From Candidatus Hodarchaeota archaeon (lineage in GTDB: Archaea; Asgardarchaeota; Heimdallarchaeia; Hodarchaeales; YT1-039), in the NCBI GenBank assembly GCA_016840025.1, contig JAEOTF010000553.1:1-10729 (forward strand): 10,729 nt of DNA, read 5' to 3'. Shown here one piece after another: positions 1 to 5,850 of the stretch. Positions within the stretch are counted from its first letter, which is position 1; every line of letters begins with the position of its first letter. Under the pieces are notes generated by a model. That model had not been told where the DNA came from, did not search any database, and was given only the letters and a program-made list of their open reading frames with translations. Made by a program: the position numbers and the translations under genes.

Positions 1-111
1 ATGCCAATTAAAGTCCATTGGGCTGAAAATCCTGAAGGCAGTCTAATGGATATTGAATACTATGATGCGGTTGAAGATAATTCGAAAGATTTAGAATTAA
101 GAAAGGATTAA
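1..111 (+). CDS. Tail of an unidentified protein, or a very short ORF (36 codons seen)
   Basis: An open frame runs from the first base to a TAA at 109-111. It reads as 36 residues beginning with ATG, but the window starts exactly on that ATG, so it cannot be told whether this is a true start or an internal methionine. The peptide is acidic with a charged C-terminus (it ends ELRKD), has no membrane segment, and shows no motif I recognise. A T-tract follows the stop directly, which is what the end of an archaeal transcription unit looks like and supports a real gene end here. The next gene converges on it with only 11 bases between the two stops. The tail of a longer upstream protein seems more likely than a complete small protein. 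Confidence 0.4.
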   Translation: MPIKVHWAENPEGSLMDIEYYDAVEDNSKDLELRKD

Positions 112-115
112 CATC

Positions 116-124
116 TTTTTTTTT
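116..124 (+). terminator. T-tract terminator of the upstream plus-strand gene
   Basis: A run of nine T starts five bases after the TAA at 109-111 and continues as ATTTATTT. Archaeal RNA polymerase commonly stops at such T-tracts without a hairpin, and no hairpin is seen. The tract overlaps the stop codon of the converging threonine aldolase gene. Confidence 0.5.
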
Positions 125-1178
125 ATTTATTTAGAAATTTAGTTAAGATTCTTCCTATATTTTGAATAGAATATTCAATATCATCTTTGTTTATCCCAAA
201 GTGAGTAACAAATCTGATTTTTTCTTTACTAATATTAAATGATAAGACTCCTTCTTTTCCAAGCTCAGTTACAATTTTAAATATCCGTGTCTTTTTCATA
301 AGTTCAACAAGTACAATATTAGTTTGTGGATCATGAATAGTTATAGGTAAATCATAAGATCGAATCCCTTCAGCTAATAATTTAGCATTTTTATGATCTT
401 CCTCGAGTCTTTTAATCCATTTAGGTTCAAGTGCAACCAAACCGAAAGTGGCTATTATTCCAGCTTGACGCATCCCTCCACCCAGCATTTTTCGGAATCT
501 CCTAGCAGTCGTAACAAACTCTTTTGAACCTGCTACAATTGATCCAACTGGACATGACAATCCTTTAGATAAACAAAACATAACACTATCGACATTTTTT
601 GTAAATTCTGTAACTGGGATTTTTAATGCTACAGCTGCGTTGAATATTCTTGCTCCATCTAAATGAAATTTTAATTCATTCTTTTCCGAAAAATTCTTCA
701 TTTCATTAAATACTTCTGGTTGAATAATCACACCTCCATGATAATTATGAGTGTTTTCTACTGAAAAGAGAGTTGTTGGTGGTTCATGGATATTCTTTTT
801 GTTACGATTTAATTTTTGAAGTAAATTAAATGATGGAACACCTTTAGTTGAAGGATAAGTTCTAATCATTAATCCTCCTATACGAGCTGCACTCCCTACT
901 TCATTTTTGTAAATATGACTTAATTCTTCTAATAGAATCTCATCACCAGGTTTAGTTTGTGAGAGAAGAGATACTAGATTGCCTTGCGTCCCTGAAGTTA
1001 CTAGGAGAGCTCCTTCCTTTCCTAATAATTTTGCTGCTTTTACTTCTAATTCATTGACGGTTGGATCTTCTCCTTCAACATCATCACCGATCATGGAATT
1101 ATCTAATGATCTATGTATTTTCCACATTTCTGGTGATGGTTTTGTGACAGTATCAGAGCGTAAATCTACAATTTTCAT
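123..1178 (-). CDS. ltaE: Low-specificity L-threonine aldolase family protein (PLP, fold type I)
   Basis: Family members split L-threonine or L-allo-threonine into glycine and acetaldehyde, or join glycine to an aldehyde, in the cytosol. The 351-residue length is normal for the family. Landmarks are present in order: DLRSDTVTKP at residues 5-14, GALLVTSGTQGN at 56-67, SHIYKNEVG at 87-95, ENTHNYHGG at 141-149, HLDGAR at 172-177 (D174 should bind the PLP ring nitrogen), SKGLSCPVGS at 204-213 with K205 as the predicted Schiff-base lysine, and MLGGGMRQAG at 231-240. The ATG at 1178 places the conserved N-terminal motif directly after the start. The gene is divergent from the aminotransferase at 1368 and convergent with the ORF at 1-111. 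A palindrome plus TATA-like box lies just upstream and is shared with the gene at 9019. The fold is secure. The natural substrate could be another beta-hydroxy amino acid, such as phenylserine or beta-hydroxyaspartate. Confidence 0.9.
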   Translation of the reverse strand: MKIVDLRSDTVTKPSPEMWKIHRSLDNSMIGDDVEGEDPTVNELEVKAAKLLGKEGALLVTSGTQGNLVSLLSQTKPGDEILLEELSHIYKNEVGSAARIGGLMIRTYPSTKGVPSFNLLQKLNRNKKNIHEPPTTLFSVENTHNYHGGVIIQPEVFNEMKNFSEKNELKFHLDGARIFNAAVALKIPVTEFTKNVDSVMFCLSKGLSCPVGSIVAGSKEFVTTARRFRKMLGGGMRQAGIIATFGLVALEPKWIKRLEEDHKNAKLLAEGIRSYDLPITIHDPQTNIVLVELMKKTRIFKIVTELGKEGVLSFNISKEKIRFVTHFGINKDDIEYSIQNIGRILTKFLNK

Positions 1179-1198
1179 TCAGAAGACTTTATTTTATA

Positions 1199-1229
1199 AT
1201 TAATTAAATCTCAATAATGTTTCATTAGA
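1199..1229 (-). promoter_or_regulatory. Palindromic operator plus TATA-like box before the threonine aldolase gene
   Basis: Read on the minus strand, TCTAATGAAACATTAT (1229-1214) is followed after three bases by GATTTAATTAATTATA. The first part holds the perfect inverted repeat TAATG-AAA-CATTA. The TATA-like TTTAATTAAT (1208-1199) lies 21-30 bases before the A of the ATG at 1178, the spacing expected for a leaderless archaeal transcript, so the palindrome sits at the upstream edge of the BRE/TATA region. The same 16 bases with nearly the same downstream box occur at 9041-9071. That the element is a regulator site is inference; the repeat and its placement are directly seen. Confidence 0.6.
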
Positions 1230-1334
1230 TTTTAATTCTATTTTAATCATCTTTTTAGAAATAGAAAGAATTAAATCAAATTTTTTGAGTATCAAAATAG
1301 GTAAATATTTAACAAATTAAGATCAAAAAAAAAT

Positions 1335-1361
1335 TAGTGATTTAATTTTAAATGGGAAGAT
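1335..1361 (+). promoter_or_regulatory. Probable core promoter and weak ribosome site of the 1368 gene
   Basis: TAGTGATTTAATTTTA at 1335-1350 resembles the TAGTGATTAAATTAAT box before the minus-strand gene at 9019. It puts a TATA-like element (1341-1350) 18-27 bases before the ATG. GGGAAGAT at 1354-1361 could be a weak Shine-Dalgarno site, but it also falls where a leaderless transcript would hardly include it. No copy of the TAATG-N3-CATTA palindrome is present on this side. A second AT-rich box, TAAATATTTAA, lies at 1301-1311. Confidence 0.35.
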
Positions 1362-1367
1362 ATCAAA

Positions 1368-2495
1368 ATGTCTAAATTTCAACCTTTTCTTATGGAACGT
1401 TGGATGTCCAAGTTTGAACAGGAAGTTGATTTTAACCTATCCGAAAGTGGAGTTCACCCAATTCTGCTCAGTGAATTGTTGTCAGATGATCCTGATTATA
1501 TTAACGATTTACTTGCTACTGATCTAAATTACCCCCATGTTGAGGGTATTCCCGAATTACGAGAAAATATAGCAGCTTTATATGATGGAGCAACCACAAA
1601 AAACATTCTGGTTACAACAGGAGCGATTGAGGCTAATTATAACGCAACTTGTACACTCCTCACCCCAAAAGATGAAATTGTTATTATGCTACCAAATTAT
1701 ATGCAAATTTGGGGCATAGCTCAGAACCAAGGTTTCAAAATAAAGACATTCCATCTAATTGAAGAAAATAGTTGGGCACCTGATTTAGTTGAATTAGATA
1801 AGATTGTCTCCAAGAAAACTAAACTCATAGCTATCTGCAATCCTAACAATCCAACAGGTTACATCCTAAGTGAGGATGAAATGGATAGTATAATTGCTAT
1901 AGCAGATCGCGTTAACGCATGGATTTTAGCTGATGAAGTATATACTGGTGCTGAACGATTAAGGGATGAGGAAACACCCTCTTTTTTTGGACGCTATGAT
2001 AAAGTGATAGCAATAGGCAGCATGAGTAAAGCGTATGGTTTACCTGGGCTTCGTATTGGATGGGCAGTTGCACCTACTGAAACTATAGAGGACATTTGGA
2101 CACGACATGAATACACTACAATCAGTGCTACAATGTTATCAAACAAACTTGCTGCAATTGCGCTGTCTCCAAAGGTAAGACCACGGATTATTCAGCGTAC
2201 TCGTAGTTTCATTCAACAAGGATATCCTATTCTTCAACGATGGATGGATAGCCATGAAAATATTTTTAGCGTTATTCCTTCACAAGCTGCCGCAATCGCA
2301 TTCGTTCGTTATCATTTAGACATCAATTCCACTGAATTTGCAGAACGCTTGCGTAAGGAGAAGAGTGTATTCATTGTGCCAGGTGACCATTTTGGTATGG
2401 ATAAATTTTTTCGGATAAGTTTTGGATTACCACCAGATTACCTTACATCAGGACTTAATCGCATACATGAATTAATCATGGAATTAAAGAAATAA
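1368..2495 (+). CDS. PLP-dependent aminotransferase, class I/II (fold type I)
   Basis: A 375-residue cytosolic aminotransferase-fold enzyme. The visible active-site set is complete: CNPNNPTG at 157-164 (N161 binds the PLP hydroxyl), ADEVY at 188-192 (D189 and Y192), SMSKAYGLPGLRIGW at 218-232 with K221 as the PLP lysine and R229 for the phosphate, and FRISFG at 348-353 with R349 for the substrate carboxylate. The N-terminus (FLMERWMSKFEQEV, then NLSESGVHP) differs from AspC-type enzymes and recalls a subgroup that includes capreomycidine-synthase-like proteins; that link is from memory and weak. ATG 1368 is chosen because the TATA-like box is well placed for it; M9 is a possible later start. 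Arginine codons are almost all CGN (16 of 18), unlike the dehydratase at 6843. It converges on the ABC importer. The substrate cannot be inferred; an amino acid from the importer or the aldolase pathway is plausible. Confidence 0.85.
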   Translation: MSKFQPFLMERWMSKFEQEVDFNLSESGVHPILLSELLSDDPDYINDLLATDLNYPHVEGIPELRENIAALYDGATTKNILVTTGAIEANYNATCTLLTPKDEIVIMLPNYMQIWGIAQNQGFKIKTFHLIEENSWAPDLVELDKIVSKKTKLIAICNPNNPTGYILSEDEMDSIIAIADRVNAWILADEVYTGAERLRDEETPSFFGRYDKVIAIGSMSKAYGLPGLRIGWAVAPTETIEDIWTRHEYTTISATMLSNKLAAIALSPKVRPRIIQRTRSFIQQGYPILQRWMDSHENIFSVIPSQAAAIAFVRYHLDINSTEFAERLRKEKSVFIVPGDHFGMDKFFRISFGLPPDYLTSGLNRIHELIMELKK

Positions 2496-2545
2496 TATAC
2501 CTAGTTCAGGATCTATAGGATGTTTTCTTATATTTAAGAGTAAGG

Positions 2546-2556
2546 AAAAAAAAAAA
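2546..2556 (-). terminator. T11 terminator of the ABC importer operon
   Basis: An uninterrupted run of eleven A on the plus strand, which is T11 in the minus-strand transcript, lies 32-42 bases past the stop of the last importer gene. It is flanked by CC and further T (TTTCC-T11-CC). No strong stem precedes it, consistent with archaeal T-tract termination. The T-rich stretch at 2521-2535 may serve the converging plus-strand gene. Confidence 0.5.
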
Positions 2557-2587
2557 GGAAATTAGTATAATTTATTCTTACTAAGGT

Positions 2588-3367
2588 TTACAAACCAGGA
2601 ATAGCTGTCCGTTTGTAGAGGATGTCCAATGTTTTGGAGATAAGTGTGATAATCACTAGAAAAATGAGTGCTACAACTACATATACAGAGAGTGTGAGAA
2701 ACGTTTCTGAAATAATATAATGTGCTTGTGCAAAAAGTTCAGTTAATCCTATGTAAAAGACTATAACAGTATATTTAGGAAGATAAGCAGCTTCATTAGA
2801 CCATGCTGGAATAACACGACGTAGAGCCTGTGGTACTACAATATGTAAAATGCCAGACCGCCGAGACATACCCAGCGATTGAGCAGCCTCCAATTGTTCA
2901 GTACCAACAGAGACAACAGCCCCACGTAAGTATTCAGCTTGATAAGCTGCACTATTAAGGCCTAATGTAAGGATTCCCATTAATGTGATATGATCCAAAA
3001 AAACCATAGTCATAGTTCTTCCAAAGACATTGGACGTAACATAAAAACTCCATCTCCCAATGGGGATATAAGGAAGACCTTGCGCCTCTAGGAAAGAATT
3101 TATGCTGTAGGGAAGAAAATAAATAAATAATAACTGCACAAGTATAGGAGTACCGCGTATGATTTCGACATATCCAGTGGCAATCCGTGAAAGAATCCGT
3201 CCACCATATTGACGAAGAAGAGCAAGTAAAAGACCAAGAAAAAAACCAAATAGAAGTGCCCAAAGATATAACCACATAGTTTTTGCCAAACCTATGAGGA
3301 TGTGATCCCAAAATTCCAGCACGCGAAGAAAATCCAATAGTTCCTGAGGAAGACTTTGGAAAATCAT
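2588..3367 (-). CDS. Polar amino acid ABC transporter, permease (HisM/GlnP family), last gene of operon
   Basis: A 259-residue membrane subunit of an amino acid importer of the polar amino acid family. Hydrophobic segments lie near residues 27-52, 72-90, 108-145, 195-215 and 224-246. RGTPILVQLLF at 71-81 is the usual family motif. The EAA loop, starting EAAQSLGMSRR at 160-170 and ending VPQAL, is the contact with the ATPase. The central part (residues 88-125) is longer than in the partner permease and contains a hydrophilic insert around IPIGRWSFY. The start at 3367 is supported by an AGGAGG site inside the last codons of the ATPase gene (about 3378-3384); only five bases separate the two genes. 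It should pair with the permease at 4158-4844 as a heterodimer. Substrate not determined. Confidence 0.9.
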   Translation of the reverse strand: MIFQSLPQELLDFLRVLEFWDHILIGLAKTMWLYLWALLFGFFLGLLLALLRQYGGRILSRIATGYVEIIRGTPILVQLLFIYFLPYSINSFLEAQGLPYIPIGRWSFYVTSNVFGRTMTMVFLDHITLMGILTLGLNSAAYQAEYLRGAVVSVGTEQLEAAQSLGMSRRSGILHIVVPQALRRVIPAWSNEAAYLPKYTVIVFYIGLTELFAQAHYIISETFLTLSVYVVVALIFLVIITLISKTLDILYKRTAIPGL

Positions 3368-3372
3368 AATTT

Positions 3373-4155
3373 TTAATCCTCCTCAAATTCTTTTAGAAGT
3401 TCTTCATGATATCCATATAAAATATTAATCTGTCTAAGAAAGTGTTTTACACGTTCTGATTCAGGGGAGGTGAAAAAGTGATCGGGAGTTCCACGCTCGA
3501 TAACGACGCCCTGATCAATGAAAATCATTTCTGACGCCACTGCACGAGCGAATCCCATTTCATGCGTTACCACCACCATAGTCGTGCCTGCTTTAGCAAT
3601 TTCTAACATAACCTGCAATACTTCACCGATAAGTTCAGGATCTAATGCTGATGTTGGTTCATCAAACAAAATTAAATCTGGTTTCATAGCTAAAGCACGT
3701 GCTATACCTACACGTTGTTGTTGTCCACCAGATAGTTGTGCAGGGTAATGCTCTGCCCATTTTGCCATTTTAACTTGATGTAACGCATCTAATGCTTTTT
3801 CATGAGCCTCTTCCTTAGAAAATCCTTTCACCCGACGAAGTCCAACACTAACATTATCAATTGCTTTGAGATGAGAAAACAGATTAAAGTGTTGGAATAC
3901 CATACCGATCTTAGCTCTCATTGCATTAAGATCTACTCCAGACTCCATAAGATTCTGCCCTGAAAGATATATTTCACCCTTGTCAGGCGGAGTTAGCATA
4001 TTGATACACCGAAGTAGTGTACTTTTCCCAGAACCACTCGGTCCAAAGATTACTTTAACTTCTCGCTTTGCTAATTCAAATGAAATTCCTTTAAGAACCT
4101 CCAATTCGTCATATGCCTTCCAAACATCGACTACGTTTAAAATCTGTTTATCCAT
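3373..4155 (-). CDS. Polar amino acid ABC transporter, ATP-binding protein (GlnQ/HisP family)
   Basis: A 260-residue cytosolic ATPase that drives the importer. All nucleotide-binding elements are seen: an aromatic A-loop Y15, Walker A GPSGSGKS at 38-45, Q-loop Q88 in VFQHFN, ABC signature LSGGQQQR at 141-148, Walker B LILFDEP at 161-167, D-loop SALD at 169-172, and switch histidine H198 in VTHEMGFA. Length and motif wording (FNLFSHL, THEMGFA) are typical of the amino acid branch. It lies between two permease genes, two bases after the first one's stop and five bases before the second's start. GGGGGGTGGT, encoding the end of the upstream permease, can act as its ribosome site. The C-terminal tail (EELLKEFEED) is acidic. 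A function in ATP-driven uptake is secure; specificity is set by the binding protein. Confidence 0.95.
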   Translation of the reverse strand: MDKQILNVVDVWKAYDELEVLKGISFELAKREVKVIFGPSGSGKSTLLRCINMLTPPDKGEIYLSGQNLMESGVDLNAMRAKIGMVFQHFNLFSHLKAIDNVSVGLRRVKGFSKEEAHEKALDALHQVKMAKWAEHYPAQLSGGQQQRVGIARALAMKPDLILFDEPTSALDPELIGEVLQVMLEIAKAGTTMVVVTHEMGFARAVASEMIFIDQGVVIERGTPDHFFTSPESERVKHFLRQINILYGYHEELLKEFEED

Positions 4156-4157
4156 AT

Positions 4158-4844
4158 CTAACCACCCCCCATTCCGAAATCCTTGAGTTTCTTAGTTTGT
4201 CTTTCACCAAATAATTTCGTCACAGGATAAGTAAAAATAAGGTATATGATAGCAACAATACCCATTGAGAGAGGCAAAAGCTCCGGAAAATTTGAGGCTA
4301 TTCGAAAAGCCGCTTTAGTCATCTCAATAATTCCAACTCCATATGCAAAAGATGAATCTTTTATAACCACCGCATATTCATTGGACCAGCTGGGTACAGC
4401 CAGCCGTAGTGCTTGAGGAAACACAATATGACGGAAAGATTGAAATCCGTTCATTCCTATAGCACGAGCAGCCTCCATCTGCCCCGGATTTACAGATAAA
4501 ATAGCTCCACGAAATATTTGAGACTGATAGGCAGCACTACGAAGCCCAAGTGCTAAAATTACTCCTGCCATCGGTCTATCAAGAGGTTCTAGATACGAAA
4601 ATAACCCAGGTATTCCAAACGAAAAAATAAAGATAAGAACCAGAACTGGAATGCCACGAAATAATTTCTCATAACCACTTGCGAACCACCCCACTTCTGT
4701 AGGGCCATAAACTCGCATAAGCGCTAATAGAAGACCCAAGGCAAATCCAATCAACAAACCTAGAGCTGTAAGCGCTAAGGTTACTAACAAACCTTCAGAT
4801 AAGATATAAAAAAAAATATTTAGGATATTTGGCTCGTTGCTCAA
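4158..4844 (-). CDS. Polar amino acid ABC transporter, permease, TTG start
   Basis: A 228-residue membrane subunit with hydrophobic segments near 12-43, 62-84, 92-108, 150-176 and 188-209. It has the family motif RGIPVLVLIF at 63-72, GLRSAAYQSQIFRG at 100-113, and an EAA loop beginning EAARAIGMNGF at 124-134 that ends VFPQAL. The initiation codon must be TTG at 4844-4842: there is no ATG or GTG in place before the first transmembrane segment, and this TTG overlaps the TGA of the binding-protein gene by four bases (TTGA). Such overlap suggests translational coupling, so this subunit probably depends on translation of the gene before it. It should form the channel with the product of 2588-3367. 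Confidence 0.9.
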   Translation of the reverse strand: MSNEPNILNIFFYILSEGLLVTLALTALGLLIGFALGLLLALMRVYGPTEVGWFASGYEKLFRGIPVLVLIFIFSFGIPGLFSYLEPLDRPMAGVILALGLRSAAYQSQIFRGAILSVNPGQMEAARAIGMNGFQSFRHIVFPQALRLAVPSWSNEYAVVIKDSSFAYGVGIIEMTKAAFRIASNFPELLPLSMGIVAIIYLIFTYPVTKLFGERQTKKLKDFGMGGG

Positions 4845-5641
4845 CTAAACCACTTTGTGTATAGATCATCCATAATTCCGTCTCTATAGGCTTCAAGGAT
4901 AACTTTATTGATTATCATCATCAATTCTGGTTCCTCCCAACGGCACCACATCGCCATAGGTTCGGCAGGAACAATGAAGATTATCTTTTGACTGTACACC
5001 TTCGACCAGACAGAAACTACAGGTTCATCTACAAATGCAGCATCTATAACTCCATTGTCTAGGGCTGCCATCATAGTGTCAGCTTTAGGATACACTAACA
5101 AATTCACGCCTTCAGTAAAGCCAGCGATCTCTGATAATGCGTCATATTGTGTTGTGCCTGCTTGACAACCGACTACATAGGATGTGAGATTGTTTAAACT
5201 GGTAATGGTAAGAGTTGAATTACCCTTGACTACAATAACCTCATTTACTCGAATATAAGTTACAGAATGTGCAAGTTCCTGTGCGCGAGAATGTCTGACC
5301 ATCATCGCTGCTGCAATCATGTCAATCGTACCTGCTTTGCACGCCCCAATCAGTTCGTCAAAAAGAATATTTGTCACTGTAAGTGTTACATTGAGTTCAT
5401 CTGCTATCATTTGTGAAAGATCAATGTCAAATCCTTCCCATGTAGAAGTTGTAGTGTTGTACAGCTCGAAAGGTGGCCAGGGTGCATCAGTTCCAACAAT
5501 CAGCTCACCTCTTGTCTGAATCTCTTGAACTAATGTTCTACCAGTTGAGGCTGGGGTTAATAATGCAGGAATAAACCACCCAAAAACGAAACCTACAGCT
5601 ATGCAGGCTATAAATCCTACTACAGCCATTTCTCTTTTCAT
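4841..5641 (-). CDS. Amino acid ABC transporter substrate-binding protein, membrane-anchored (SBP_bac_3 family)
   Basis: A 266-residue extracellular receptor, first gene of the importer operon. After MKRE comes one hydrophobic stretch at residues 6-29 without a convincing lipobox or cleavage site, so it is probably an uncleaved anchor. The binding fold follows: LIVGTDAPWPPFEL at 47-60, GFDIDLSQMIADEL at 70-83, GTIDMIAAAMMVRHSRAQ at 104-121 with R119 where the family binds the ligand alpha-carboxylate, and DAAFVDEP at 200-207 with D205 as the likely alpha-amino contact. Four N-X-S/T sequons (N62, N84, N141, N151) fit an archaeal cell-surface glycoprotein. A GTGAT ribosome site lies six bases before the ATG. 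It is divergent from the oxidoreductase/dehydratase pair, suggesting that the imported compound feeds those enzymes. Local GC is visibly higher than in the flanking genes. The ligand is an amino acid or close analogue, not further defined. Confidence 0.92.
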   Translation of the reverse strand: MKREMAVVGFIACIAVGFVFGWFIPALLTPASTGRTLVQEIQTRGELIVGTDAPWPPFELYNTTTSTWEGFDIDLSQMIADELNVTLTVTNILFDELIGACKAGTIDMIAAAMMVRHSRAQELAHSVTYIRVNEVIVVKGNSTLTITSLNNLTSYVVGCQAGTTQYDALSEIAGFTEGVNLLVYPKADTMMAALDNGVIDAAFVDEPVVSVWSKVYSQKIIFIVPAEPMAMWCRWEEPELMMIINKVILEAYRDGIMDDLYTKWFS

Positions 5642-5850
5642 ATGTTTATCACATCTTTTTAATTATTTTAAATATATTTTTTATTCATTTTTAGTTTGAT
5701 TTCAACAGTGTATATTTAATCAACTAGTATATAAAGATTTCTATTTTTCTGTTAAAAGGATGAATTATTCTAACTTTTAAACTCATTCTATTTAAAAAAA
5801 CTCCACGTAATATTATTATAGGAATGTCTTTTATAAAGTAATGTGATGTT
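5642..5850. promoter_or_regulatory. Divergent promoter region between the importer and the oxidoreductase/dehydratase operon
   Basis: This 209-base AT-rich gap serves two outward operons. For the importer, TTTAAATATATTTT at 5667-5680 is a TATA-like box 26-39 bases before the ATG at 5641. For the plus-strand operon, candidates are TATATAAAG at 5729-5737 (which would give a leader of about 90 bases), the TATTATTATA box at 5811-5820, and TTTATAAAG at 5830-5838, which is close to the start. Both start codons are preceded by GTGAT, a short match to the archaeal anti-Shine-Dalgarno sequence. The TAATG-N3-CATTA palindrome is absent, and I see no other strong inverted repeat. Confidence 0.4.

Noticed and set aside
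979..1203. Plus-strand open frame of 74 codons
   Set aside because: It lies antisense to the threonine aldolase gene, has no family motif, and its residues are explained by the complement of conserved aldolase codons.
2537..2583. Short inverted repeat AGTAAG/CTTACT flanking the A11 tract
   Set aside because: The arms are only six bases and about 32 bases apart in AT-rich sequence, which is easily due to chance. The T-tract alone explains termination.
2955..3386. Minus-strand open frame of 143 codons
   Set aside because: It overlaps the well-supported permease gene in another frame. The translation is rich in Ser, Trp and Tyr without a recognisable fold, as expected for a shadow frame.
5600..5610. 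Possible lipobox (FIAC, residues 11-13 region) in the binding protein
   Set aside because: The cysteine is in the middle of the hydrophobic helix, with a long hydrophobic stretch after it, so cleavage there would leave a membrane segment. An uncleaved anchor fits better.
5709..5737. TATAT...ATATA inverted repeat in the divergent promoter region
   Set aside because: The arms are short and pure A/T in AT-rich DNA. It is better read as a candidate TATA box than as an operator.
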